From NCBI GenBank assembly GCA_946544685.1, contig CAMNML010000001.1, forward strand, positions 43,394-107,393: DNA of 64,000 nt. The letters run 5' to 3'. Shown here piece by piece: positions 1 to 8,510 of the stretch; position 1 is the first letter of the stretch, and the number at the start of each line of letters is the position of its first letter. The notes under the pieces were generated by a model. The model made no database searches and was not told the origin of the DNA. It saw only the letters and a list, made by a program, of their open reading frames with translations. Both the position numbers and the translations under genes were made by a program. Origin of the DNA: an uncultured Caryophanales bacterium (GTDB taxonomy: Bacteria > Bacillota_I > Bacilli_A > RF39 > UBA660).

Positions 1-233
1 TTGATAAGATAATTGGTTCTAAGGTAAATAAAAAAAATGGTGTTTTTGAGTCAAAAAATTGTTATGGAGAAGAAAAAATTGTTAGATTTGAAAAAGAATA
101 TAAAAACATAAAAAGCTCAATTAGTTTTTATTCTGATTCTATTAAGGCAGACAAGCCAATGATGAAATACGCTAAAGATGCTTATTTAGTTAATGGTGAC
201 AATGTTGAAAAAATTTATATAGATAGGTTGTGA
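1..233 (+). CDS. HAD-IB family phosphatase, C-terminal fragment (5' end outside window)
   Basis: The reading frame is open from the window edge to TGA at 231-233; only the last 76 or so residues are present. They contain NCYGEEK followed by SFYSDS and AYLVNGD, the order seen at the C-terminal end of HAD-IB (SerB-like) phosphatases: a conserved Lys, the acidic motif IV region, then the closing Vxx segment. Family knowledge says such enzymes dephosphorylate small metabolites, and they often sit in polysaccharide operons. The stop lies 3 bp before the next start, so it is probably co-transcribed with the glycosyltransferase genes. The nucleophile DxD motif lies upstream of the window, so substrate cannot be guessed. 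Confidence 0.7.
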   Translation, partial: DKIIGSKVNKKNGVFESKNCYGEEKIVRFEKEYKNIKSSISFYSDSIKADKPMMKYAKDAYLVNGDNVEKIYIDRL

Positions 234-236
234 TTT

Positions 237-1742
237 ATGAAAAAATTCGATAAAAAAATTTTTATAATTAGTTTATTATATTTGGTATGTCCTATTATTT
301 TACAGTTGTTTTTTTGGTATAATAGATTGATTTCTATACCGTTGATAATATTACTTATTATCGCTACTATTGTTGTTATTAAGAACTATAATCCTTGTAG
401 TGATTTAGTTTGTAAAAAAATATTTAATAAGAAAAAAATAATTGTTTTTGTTACTTTGATAATTATTTTAAATATTCTTTCAGGTGCTGGTGGTTTGTTT
501 CCTCAGAACTGGGATTATCATGGCAGAAATGCTATATTTCATGATTTAATAAACCATAGTTGGCCAATTTATTATGATTATAGTAATTTAGGATATGAAA
601 GTGGTATTTTTGGTAATACTGGAATTTTTAACTATTATTTTGCTTTTTGGCTTCCTGGTGCATTGATTGGTAAATTATTTGGATTTAAAATTGCGAGCAT
701 ATTTATGCTATTATGGCAGACATTGGGTGTTACTTTATTTTTCTATTATGTTATTAGATTTATGAAATCTATAAAGTTAAGATATTTCTTTATTTTTTTA
801 GCTTTTGGTGGCCTTAACGTTATAGGTCATATTATAGTTAATTCTATGTATGGTATGCCGATTAGTCCCATAGGAGTGACGCATATTGATACTAGTATGG
901 GCGTGTTTTGTATGTCATCATTTGTTACACAGCTTTTTTGGGTTTTCAATCAAAGCATTCCTGCGTGGGTATTAGTTATGTTATTTTTACAAGATAAAGA
1001 TTATAAAAAATGTGGTTATTATTTTGCATTATTAGTTCCTTTTGGTCCTTTTCCTATGCTTGGTTTTTTATATTTGATATTTTGTTATATATTTTTTGGC
1101 AAGAAATTAGATTCATTTATAAATTTAGGTCGTATAAAAGGATTATTAACTGTTCCAAATTTCTTTGGATGTATTTCGGTTTTACCTGTTGTATTTATGT
1201 ATACTTTAAACGAATCTAAAAAAGGAATATGGTTTATTGATGCATATAAAAATGGTACGTTGGGCGGTTCTTTGATTAATTATTGCTTATTTGTTTTATT
1301 AGAATTTTTAGTTTATATTGTTATTGTTAACAAAAAGAATTTTAAACATGTAATTATGTGTTTTGTATTTTTTGCAGTTGCTCCATTATTCTATATAGGC
1401 GGTGCTGATTTAGGAAATAGAAGTACTATTCCACTTTTAATTGTATTATATTTATTGGTTGTTCAATTTATTGACAAAATCGACAAGAATGATAAAAAAA
1501 TATTTTTTAGACAAAAGTGTTTAATTGTTATTCTTGCTGTTGCATTTATAACCAATTTTAATGAATTATATAGGTCTATTAAATATGAATATGTTAATTT
1601 AAAAAGCCATCAAAGTAATTTTTCCGATGCTTATCAAACGTTTGATAATTTTGAGGGTAAAGAGTGTTCTTTATTTATTACAAATTTTGTTGCTAAATAT
1701 GATGAAGAAAATAAAGCTTTAGTATTTATTTTGAGAAAGTAA
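237..1742 (+). CDS. Polytopic membrane protein, probable GT-C-type glycosyltransferase
   Basis: 501 residues with about 11 to 13 hydrophobic segments, first at about 8-27 and last near 430-443. A large extracytoplasmic loop at about 88-130 is rich in aromatic residues (NWDYHGRN, WPIYYDY). This architecture matches GT-C enzymes that take sugar from a polyprenyl-phosphate donor outside the membrane, but no diagnostic motif is clear, so the function is inferred. It starts 3 bp after the HAD gene and precedes a GtrB-like gene that would supply a lipid-linked sugar, which supports the idea. A short C-terminal tail after the last helix is soluble. It could also be a flippase-like or O-antigen polymerase-like protein. 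Confidence 0.55.
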   Translation: MKKFDKKIFIISLLYLVCPIILQLFFWYNRLISIPLIILLIIATIVVIKNYNPCSDLVCKKIFNKKKIIVFVTLIIILNILSGAGGLFPQNWDYHGRNAIFHDLINHSWPIYYDYSNLGYESGIFGNTGIFNYYFAFWLPGALIGKLFGFKIASIFMLLWQTLGVTLFFYYVIRFMKSIKLRYFFIFLAFGGLNVIGHIIVNSMYGMPISPIGVTHIDTSMGVFCMSSFVTQLFWVFNQSIPAWVLVMLFLQDKDYKKCGYYFALLVPFGPFPMLGFLYLIFCYIFFGKKLDSFINLGRIKGLLTVPNFFGCISVLPVVFMYTLNESKKGIWFIDAYKNGTLGGSLINYCLFVLLEFLVYIVIVNKKNFKHVIMCFVFFAVAPLFYIGGADLGNRSTIPLLIVLYLLVVQFIDKIDKNDKKIFFRQKCLIVILAVAFITNFNELYRSIKYEYVNLKSHQSNFSDAYQTFDNFEGKECSLFITNFVAKYDEENKALVFILRK

Positions 1743-1784
1743 TGTGCTATAATTTAGTTGACATATTGTAAGTGAGGTTTTTGT

Positions 1785-2747
1785 ATGAAAAAAGATTTAG
1801 TGTTATATGTTGTTATTCCTTGTTATAATGAGGAGGAAGTATTAGAAGAAACTACGAGGCAATTGAAAATAAAAATGAGTAGTTTAATTAAAGAAAAAAG
1901 TATATCAAAAGATAGTAGGGTTATGTATGTTAATGATGGTTCTAAGGACGATACTTGGAATTTAATTAAGAATATATCTGATAGAGAAGAATTGTTTACT
2001 GGGATAAGTCTATCTAGAAATAGAGGACATCAAAATGCATTATTAGGTGGTTTGATGACTGCTAAGAAGTATGCTGATGTTATTATTAGTATGGACGCAG
2101 ATTTACAAGATGATATAAACGCTATTGATGAAATGCTTGAAAAGTATAAAGAAGGTAATCAAGTTGTATATGGTGTTAGAAGTGCTAGAAAGAAAGATAC
2201 TTTTTTTAAGAAGTTTACGGCTGAGTCATTTTATAAATTTATGAAAGTTTTAGGTGTAGATATTGTTTTTAATCATGCTGATTATAGATTAACATCAAAG
2301 CGTGTTTTAGATGAGTTAGAAAATTTTGGTGAGGTAAATTTATTCTTGAGAGGTATGTTTCCTTTAGTTGGTTTTAAATCTGATGTAGTTTATTACGAAA
2401 GAAATGAGAGATTTGCAGGTGAATCAAAATATCCTCTTAAAAAAATGTTACATTTTGCATGGGATGGAATTACATCATTTAGTGTTAAACCATTGCAATT
2501 AATTTTATCATTAGGAACAATATTATCATTTTGTTCATTTATTGTACTTGTTGTTTTTCTAATTCTTTATTTTGTTAAAGATAATATATCTCCTAATTTG
2601 TTCTTAATTGTTTCAATTTGGTTTGCTTGTGGAATTCAATTGATATCTGTTGGATTATTAGGACAATATATTGGTAAAATTTATAACGAAGTTAAGAGGA
2701 GACCTAGATTTATTATTTCAGAAAATTTAAATGAAGAGGAAAAGTAA
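1785..2747 (+). CDS. GT2 family polyprenyl-phosphate glycosyltransferase (GtrB/ArnC/DPM1-like)
   Basis: 320 residues. The N-terminal GT-A domain shows VIPCYNEEE (about 10), NDGSKDD (about 50), SRNRGHQNALL and the metal-binding MDADLQDD (about 103), which is characteristic of dolichol- or bactoprenol-phosphate sugar synthases. Two C-terminal transmembrane helices (about 236-262 and 272-295) are as in GtrB and ArnC. The expected reaction is transfer of a sugar from a nucleotide donor to undecaprenyl phosphate on the cytoplasmic face. The start follows a GTGAGG ribosome site. The stop overlaps the next gene (TAATG), so the two are translationally coupled. The neighbouring GT-C-like proteins would use the lipid-linked sugar. 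The sugar itself cannot be told. Confidence 0.85.
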   Translation: MKKDLVLYVVIPCYNEEEVLEETTRQLKIKMSSLIKEKSISKDSRVMYVNDGSKDDTWNLIKNISDREELFTGISLSRNRGHQNALLGGLMTAKKYADVIISMDADLQDDINAIDEMLEKYKEGNQVVYGVRSARKKDTFFKKFTAESFYKFMKVLGVDIVFNHADYRLTSKRVLDELENFGEVNLFLRGMFPLVGFKSDVVYYERNERFAGESKYPLKKMLHFAWDGITSFSVKPLQLILSLGTILSFCSFIVLVVFLILYFVKDNISPNLFLIVSIWFACGIQLISVGLLGQYIGKIYNEVKRRPRFIISENLNEEEK

Positions 2748-5434
2748 TGAATAAGTTTTTTAATAATAATGATAAGAAGATTTGTATATATTTGTTTTGC
2801 TTTGCTTTTCTTTTTTTTATTTTTATTGGAGTCTTACTTACTTATAATTTCGATATTGCATGTAACAATAATTTGTTATTTGATTCTGATTCAAGCAGAG
2901 TAATTGGTGATATTACTGGTATTTTTTATAATCATTATAGATTAAAGGTTCATCCGTTGTTTTTGATTCTGGTTCAACCTATTTATTTTATATTAAAAGG
3001 CTTCTTTATAAATAATATGTTGTCTTTAGTTTTTTTGTCGTCGATTGTTTCTTCGCTAACAGTTGTTTTAATATATAAAATTTTAAGACTTTATAGCGAG
3101 AATAAAAAAATATGTATTCTTATATCGTTGTGCTATCTATTTTCTTTTTCAAATTATGTTTTTACTGCTGGCATTGAAGTTTATAATTTCGCTGTTTTAT
3201 TCTTAGTTTTATTATGGTATTATGTTTTGAAAAAAATTAATCAAAATAATTTTTCTATTTTTTCTAATATTATTCTTTCTATTTTGGGTGTGTTATCCTT
3301 ATCTTTTACTATAACAAATGGAGTTGTTTTTTTAATTCTTTTATTTGCTTTATTAGTTTTAAAGAAAATTAAATTTCGTAATTTCGTATTTGTTTTGCTT
3401 TTAACAACGGCTATTTTTTCAATAGGAGTTTTATTTCAAAATATTGTTTGGCATAATACGCCTGTTTTAAATGGTGATAATTTTAGTGAAGAAAAAAATT
3501 ATACTGAATATAAAATTACTCTTGATAAAGTTAAGAAAGTTGTAAAAAATGATTTTTATTATTCTATTTTAGGAAATAACGTTGATGTTGTAAGTGTTAA
3601 TGGTAGAGAATATAGTGGAGCAAATTATAAGTTGTTTTTTGCTCAAAGTAATCTTTTAGAATTGTGTTTTATTAGTATTTTTTATGTACTGTTTTTAATT
3701 CTCTTATTAAGAAATATTAAACATAATTTTGTAGTTAATATTGCTTTTGTTACAGCTTTTTTGTTTAATTCTTTATTGCATGTTTTTTATGGAAACGATT
3801 CTGCTTTTTTATATTCGCTGCATTTTGTTTATTTGATTTTTTTATGTTTTGGGCTTAATTTATCTAGTGAAAAAAATAGTATCTTAAGAGATATATCTGT
3901 AATTTATCTTTTGATTTTATTGTTTTTACAGATAATATTTAATAATTATTTCTTTATTAAAATTATTAGATTTGTTTGTGGTGTTTTAGAATCAAATTAT
4001 TTTGTTAAAAACTTTGGTATATTTAAATCTACTTTAATTTTATTTGTTTTAATGGCTATATTAATTTTATTAGTATTGTTATTATATAGATTAATAATTA
4101 AATTTAAAAAATCTGAAAATAATGAAGAAAAGATATGTTTGGTTTGTTCATCATTATTGATTTTATTAGTTATTCAATGTTTTTTCATTGCTTTAGAAAC
4201 AACTCCAATTTATGATATGTTTTTTTGGAAGAAGATTGTTGTGAATCATTCTGAAGATATAAGTTTTAAAAATATTGTTAGCAATAAAGAAGCTTTGTCT
4301 GGTAAATATTTTGATGAAATGAGAAATCTTGAACAATATATTTTAGAATATAATTCTTTTTTAGATAATTATAGTAATGAAAGAGTTGATTTTTTAAATG
4401 ATAATACTTATTATTTTTTTGGCTTTGGTAATAGAAAAAAGATTGTTTTTGTTGATTCAAAATTAATTGATATTGAGACAAAAGAGGTTATTTATGAATT
4501 TAATATGAAATCTTCTTTGATTATTCCAAATATATATACAGTTATTATTGAAACGAAGGATGGTCAATTTATTAAATTATATGAGGATGAAAAAGGAGTT
4601 CATTTTAGCTCTGAAACTGATAATTACATTATCGAAGGTACTGACGTTTTTATAGATTTATATAAATTTGATAATCAAAAATATAAAAATATTAAAAGAG
4701 TTTTGTATGGTGAGATTTTGTTTAATATAAAAGATAGTGTAATTTATCCTAATATTTTAGTTTATGATAAACCATGGTATCGAGATGCTGCATTAGGGAC
4801 AATGGTTTTAAAACAAACTGGAAATTTAGATTTAATAAGTGATTGGGTGTACAATATTACAGATGTGTATGATAGGCAAAATAATGGAAATTGTGAAACT
4901 GATAATTTAGGAGAATTATTGTATATTATTTCAACTCAAAACAAGAAAAATAATAAATTAATCAACAAAATTAAAACAGAGGCTGAAAAAAATGCTAATA
5001 GTAATCTATATGGCGACTATCTTTGTGGTTCTACTGATTTTGGTAAAAGGTGTATGTATCAAAATCTTTGGTATAGGTTTGGTTTAGAATCTTTGAATGA
5101 AAAATATGAATTTTCTATGCCAAATGAGATTGATGATTATACTTCAATGGTTTGGTGGTATGATTATGATGCTATTGATGGCGTAGATGCTGTCGTTGAT
5201 GCAAATTATCCGTATTTAACATTTGCTAATTTTCATAAAAGTCATATGGGTAAAATTGTTTTTAATGGATCTATTTATCCGCTGTCTTGGGAGAAAAGTG
5301 CAAGCCAAGCAGATTATTCCAAAATGAATTTTTTAGGAAATAATTATGTTGATAATAGAGTTTCGCCGTTGCATACATGGACAGCTGCAGAAATGTTATT
5401 GTTTTTATTAGATGAAACTGGTAATTTAAAATAA
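2747..5434 (+). CDS. GT-C-like membrane protein fused to a C-terminal toroid (glycosidase-like) domain
   Basis: 895 residues. Residues 1 to about 490 contain at least 12 hydrophobic helices with an early loop carrying FDSDSSRVIGD, compatible with a GT-C catalytic loop. Residues about 500-895 are soluble: a beta-rich stretch, then a helix-rich domain with YDKPWYRDAALG and HTWTAAEMLLFLLDE, which resembles the (alpha/alpha)6 toroid of glycosidases and polysaccharide lyases. Orientation suggests the soluble domain lies outside the cell. The ATG overlaps the stop of the GtrB-like gene. The seen parts are clear; the toroid assignment rests on local motif resemblance only. One plausible role is coupled addition and trimming of a surface glycan. 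Confidence 0.5.
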   Translation: MNKFFNNNDKKICIYLFCFAFLFFIFIGVLLTYNFDIACNNNLLFDSDSSRVIGDITGIFYNHYRLKVHPLFLILVQPIYFILKGFFINNMLSLVFLSSIVSSLTVVLIYKILRLYSENKKICILISLCYLFSFSNYVFTAGIEVYNFAVLFLVLLWYYVLKKINQNNFSIFSNIILSILGVLSLSFTITNGVVFLILLFALLVLKKIKFRNFVFVLLLTTAIFSIGVLFQNIVWHNTPVLNGDNFSEEKNYTEYKITLDKVKKVVKNDFYYSILGNNVDVVSVNGREYSGANYKLFFAQSNLLELCFISIFYVLFLILLLRNIKHNFVVNIAFVTAFLFNSLLHVFYGNDSAFLYSLHFVYLIFLCFGLNLSSEKNSILRDISVIYLLILLFLQIIFNNYFFIKIIRFVCGVLESNYFVKNFGIFKSTLILFVLMAILILLVLLLYRLIIKFKKSENNEEKICLVCSSLLILLVIQCFFIALETTPIYDMFFWKKIVVNHSEDISFKNIVSNKEALSGKYFDEMRNLEQYILEYNSFLDNYSNERVDFLNDNTYYFFGFGNRKKIVFVDSKLIDIETKEVIYEFNMKSSLIIPNIYTVIIETKDGQFIKLYEDEKGVHFSSETDNYIIEGTDVFIDLYKFDNQKYKNIKRVLYGEILFNIKDSVIYPNILVYDKPWYRDAALGTMVLKQTGNLDLISDWVYNITDVYDRQNNGNCETDNLGELLYIISTQNKKNNKLINKIKTEAEKNANSNLYGDYLCGSTDFGKRCMYQNLWYRFGLESLNEKYEFSMPNEIDDYTSMVWWYDYDAIDGVDAVVDANYPYLTFANFHKSHMGKIVFNGSIYPLSWEKSASQADYSKMNFLGNNYVDNRVSPLHTWTAAEMLLFLLDETGNLK

Positions 5435-5476
5435 GTTTTGATATAATAAAATTGTTTTGTGTTAGGGGGGATTTTT

Positions 5477-6976
5477 TTGAAGAAATATAAAGTTTATTTT
5501 TTTGCGGTTTTAGTATTATTGTTTTCTTTTATTTTCTTTAAAAGCTTTTTTCCTAACAATGTAAATCTGTCAAAAATATATTCGGACAATGAAAAAGTGG
5601 ACAATTTGGTTGATGCTATTATTGCTGATAAACAGCAAGTCGTTTATAATAAGAATGAAAGTCGTTGTTATATTCCTAATATCAATTTTTTAAAAAAAAG
5701 TAAAATTAGTGTATTATCTGATTTTACTAAAGTAAAGATTTATTTGAATTACATTGATGGTAAATATAATTTAATTGCATTCACTGATAAATATTATCAA
5801 GTTATTGAAGTTATTGTTACTAAAATACCTATTGTTAGCGTTTATGATATGGATATTCCTAAATATGATAATGATTATTTTAATCGTAAATTGTTATCTG
5901 ATTGCTTTGAGGATGAAAAAAATATTTCGAATGTTGGTGTTCATTTTTTTGGTTTAGATAATTTAAATATTAAGAGTGAGGCTCAGATGAGTGTGAGAGG
6001 TGCTTCAAGTCAATTATTTGATAAAAAGGCTTATAAATTGAAATTTACTAAAAAGGTTAAATTTATAAGTGATTACAATGATGATGTTTGGGTTTTAGAT
6101 GCTTCTTATACTGATAAGTCTAAAATTCGTAATAAATTATCTAGTGATATATGGAATCTTATTAATAATAATCAAAAAATTAATAATGATTTGCATGTTG
6201 ATTATTGTGAATTATTTATTAATAATGAATATGCTGGTTTGTATACACTGAAGAATAAGGTTAATAGGAATATTACGGGTGTTACGGATGATGGTATATT
6301 GATTAAATCAATTGCTATTTTGAGACCTGATTATGTTGATGGTTTATTAAACAGTAATTTTAAGGTAAGTGATGGATATTTCTTAAATTATGAAATTAAA
6401 AAATATAGTAATAATGGTTATTATTCAATTATATCAAAATTAAAAGATTATTACAGTTATTATTATGATGTTGTTGATTATGACATTGTACATAGAGACT
6501 ATGATATTGATAATTTTATTAATTATAAGATTTTTGTTGCTCTAATTGGCGGTAATGATAATGCTACTTATAATCAATATATTTCTTTAAGTAATTCTAA
6601 TTCTAAAATATTGACTACTCCATGGGATATGGATTTAACATGGGGATTAAAATGGGACGATTATAATGGGTTACATAGTTATTTTTCAATTGATTCTAGT
6701 TATGATCTAAACTGGATGAATAGTGATATTATTTTTAATATGGATTTTAAAACTTTTAATTTGTTAAAACAAAGGTATTGGGAATTGCGAAAAGATATTA
6801 TCACAATGGACACTATTAATGGGTACTTAAATTCTTATAAGCAATTGTTTGTTGATAGTGAAGCAGCTAGCCGTGATAGTGAGAGATGGTATGAATATGA
6901 TGTAGAGTATGAGATTGAACAGATTCGTGAGTGGGCTATTCGTAGAATTCAGTTTTTAGATGAATATTTTAAATAA
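5477..6976 (+). CDS. CotH kinase family protein, membrane-anchored
   Basis: About 499 residues starting at a TTG. A run of six Gs lies 6 bp before it, which favours this start over the in-frame GTG at 5459. A signal anchor (about 6-22) is followed by an extracytoplasmic domain with CotH hallmarks: SVRGASSQ, KKAYKLKF, YTDKSKIRNKLS, LFINNEYAGLYTL and TPWDMDLTWG. CotH proteins are atypical protein kinases; the Bacillus one phosphorylates spore coat proteins, but relatives occur widely in non-sporulating bacteria. Here it is followed by VTC-domain and DUF4956 genes, a recurrent trio whose role is not settled. The presence of CotH alone is not evidence that the organism sporulates. Confidence 0.82.
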   Translation: MKKYKVYFFAVLVLLFSFIFFKSFFPNNVNLSKIYSDNEKVDNLVDAIIADKQQVVYNKNESRCYIPNINFLKKSKISVLSDFTKVKIYLNYIDGKYNLIAFTDKYYQVIEVIVTKIPIVSVYDMDIPKYDNDYFNRKLLSDCFEDEKNISNVGVHFFGLDNLNIKSEAQMSVRGASSQLFDKKAYKLKFTKKVKFISDYNDDVWVLDASYTDKSKIRNKLSSDIWNLINNNQKINNDLHVDYCELFINNEYAGLYTLKNKVNRNITGVTDDGILIKSIAILRPDYVDGLLNSNFKVSDGYFLNYEIKKYSNNGYYSIISKLKDYYSYYYDVVDYDIVHRDYDIDNFINYKIFVALIGGNDNATYNQYISLSNSNSKILTTPWDMDLTWGLKWDDYNGLHSYFSIDSSYDLNWMNSDIIFNMDFKTFNLLKQRYWELRKDIITMDTINGYLNSYKQLFVDSEAASRDSERWYEYDVEYEIEQIREWAIRRIQFLDEYFK

Positions 6977-7004
6977 AAACTTCTATTAATTTAGGAGTTT
7001 TTAT
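6975..7004 (+). terminator. Rho-independent terminator after the CotH gene
   Basis: A stem of AAAAACTTCT with AGGAGTTTTT (one G-U pair) and a T-rich tail starts in the stop codon of the CotH gene. It separates the glycosyltransferase operon from the VTC/DUF4956 pair. Confidence 0.75.
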
Positions 7005-7023
7005 TTATTTATCTATTTTTATT

Positions 7024-7033
7024 GTGATATAAT
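7024..7033 (+). promoter_or_regulatory. -10 promoter element (extended) for the VTC/DUF4956 operon
   Basis: TGTGATATAAT has a perfect TATAAT at 7028-7033 just after a terminator and 20 bp before the VTC gene start. No good -35 is visible. Confidence 0.5.
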
Positions 7034-7053
7034 ATAAATTGTTGGAGGTAGTT

Positions 7054-7752
7054 ATGTTTAGATTTGAAAATAAGTATTTAATTAATAGTCTTCAAATTGA
7101 AGAGTTAAAACATAGATTAGCTCCAGTAGTATCACTTGATCCTATATTATCTGGTAGAAAGTTTTATAGTATTAGAAGTTTGTATTTTGATGATAATTTT
7201 GATACTTGTTTAAATCAGGTTATTAATGGGGTAAGTAAGAGAGTTAAATATAGAATTCGTTTTTATAATTTCAATGAGAAATATATTATTTTAGAAAAGA
7301 AATATAAGATTAATAATATGACTCGTAAGGCTAGCTGTGAAATTACTAAGGAACAGGCACTTGACATTATTAATAATAGAAATTTAAATATTTCTAAAGA
7401 TAATCCTAAGTTATTAAATGAGTTTTATTTAAAAATAAGATGTGATGGATTTAAACCTAAGATTATTATTGATTATGATAGAATTCCTTATGTATATGAT
7501 TCAGGTACTGTTAGAGTTACAGTTGATCATAATCTTTCTTGTAGTTATGATATTAAGGGTTTTTTTAATAAGGATATATTAAGGATTCCTTTGATGGAGA
7601 AGGGTTATTCTATTTTGGAAGTTAAGTATACTGGTTTTATGCCTGATTTTATAAGATATTGTATTCAAATAAAGGGGCTAGAGTTATCTTCTTATTCTAA
7701 ATATAAGAATGGTAGATTAGCACTTAAAAATTATGTTGGAGGTTGTTTATGA
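7054..7752 (+). CDS. VTC domain-containing protein (polyphosphate polymerase-like, triphosphate tunnel fold)
   Basis: 232 residues from the ATG at 7054, which has GGAGG 8 bp upstream; the TTG at 7039 has no ribosome site. The opening FRFENKYLI, the SIRSLYFDD strand, and alternating basic and acidic strands (KRVKYRIRFYN, ILEKKYKI, KIIIDYDR, SILEVKYTG) match the VTC catalytic domain. That domain forms a tunnel lined by Arg, Lys and Glu; in yeast it polymerises phosphate from ATP. The bacterial relatives have no agreed substrate. It has no transmembrane segment, and it overlaps the DUF4956 membrane gene by 4 bp (ATGA), suggesting a two-protein membrane complex that also involves CotH upstream. 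Confidence 0.85.
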   Translation: MFRFENKYLINSLQIEELKHRLAPVVSLDPILSGRKFYSIRSLYFDDNFDTCLNQVINGVSKRVKYRIRFYNFNEKYIILEKKYKINNMTRKASCEITKEQALDIINNRNLNISKDNPKLLNEFYLKIRCDGFKPKIIIDYDRIPYVYDSGTVRVTVDHNLSCSYDIKGFFNKDILRIPLMEKGYSILEVKYTGFMPDFIRYCIQIKGLELSSYSKYKNGRLALKNYVGGCL

Positions 7753-8420
7753 GTTTTTCAGATATTTTTAAAAAGAATTTTTTAGAGAATTTTACAGGTA
7801 CTATTAGTATTCAAATGGTTATAGTTACACTTTTAATGGCATTACTATTTTCATTTGTTGTTTTTAATATTTATAAATTAACTAGTAAGAATACTATATA
7901 TTCTAGAAATTTTAATATTACTATGTCTTTGATTGGTATTGTTACTGCTGGTGTTGTATTATCAATGCAGGCAAATATTGTTGTTTCACTTGGTATGGTT
8001 GGTGCTTTAAGTATTGTAAGATTTAGAACTGCTGTTAAGGAACCAAGAGATTTATTATTCTTATTTTGGTCGATTAGTAATGGTATTATAATTGGAGCTG
8101 GAGTATATTCATTAGTATTTATTATGGCTATTGTACTTTCTATTGGACTTTTATTATTTGATTTAATTCCAGCTAGAAAGATTCCTTATTTATTAGTTGC
8201 TAATTTTAGTAATGCTACTGCTGGTGATAAGATTGAAAATATGTTAAATGAAAATAATATTAAGTATAGAGTTAAGTCTCGTAATGTTACTAAGGATAAT
8301 ATTGATATTATTTATGAATTATATTGTAGTGACGCAAATGATTTACAAAATAGTTTAAGTAAAATTAAAGAAATTACATCCTTTAATTTATTAACTCAAG
8401 ATGGAGAATGCCAATTTTAG
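7749..8420 (+). CDS. DUF4956 domain-containing membrane protein
   Basis: 223 residues. The ATG at 7749 overlaps the VTC stop by 4 bp and has GGAGG 6 bp upstream, so I prefer it to the TTG at 7743. There are four hydrophobic segments (about 23-42, 58-78, 80-95, 115-140), then a cytoplasmic ferredoxin-like C-terminal part with an alternating pattern. The conserved GMVGALSIVRFRTAVKEPRDL segment between helices is typical of DUF4956 and resembles the MgtC core. Family members co-occur with VTC-domain and CotH proteins. The biochemical role is unknown; a channel or translocator for a phosphorylated polymer is one inference. Confidence 0.8.
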   Translation: MSFSDIFKKNFLENFTGTISIQMVIVTLLMALLFSFVVFNIYKLTSKNTIYSRNFNITMSLIGIVTAGVVLSMQANIVVSLGMVGALSIVRFRTAVKEPRDLLFLFWSISNGIIIGAGVYSLVFIMAIVLSIGLLLFDLIPARKIPYLLVANFSNATAGDKIENMLNENNIKYRVKSRNVTKDNIDIIYELYCSDANDLQNSLSKIKEITSFNLLTQDGECQF

Positions 8421-8437
8421 GTATTCTTTTTAATTTT

Positions 8438-8467
8438 AAATAGTAATTAACTTTACTATTTTTTTTA
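8438..8467 (+). terminator. Rho-independent terminator after DUF4956
   Basis: AAATAGTAA pairs with TTTACTATT across a short loop and is followed by a run of Ts; it ends the VTC/DUF4956 transcript. Confidence 0.75.
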
Positions 8468-8510
8468 ATTATTTTATAATTATTATAGGGGTTTATAGAA
8501 TGAGGTGAGT

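Noticed and set aside
1010..1219. Short ORF inside the GT-C-like gene in another frame
   Set aside because: Fully inside a gene with clear membrane-protein coding and without a ribosome site; same for short ORFs at 4278-4481, 5775-5957, 11840-12046, 18354-18677, 18557-18760, 34107-34570, 41694-41876, 45057-45299, 53461-53937, 55890-56129, 56956-57294, 60423-60665 and 60933-61121.
5477..6976. CotH as proof of sporulation
   Set aside because: CotH-like proteins are widespread in non-spore-formers and here the partners are VTC and DUF4956 genes.
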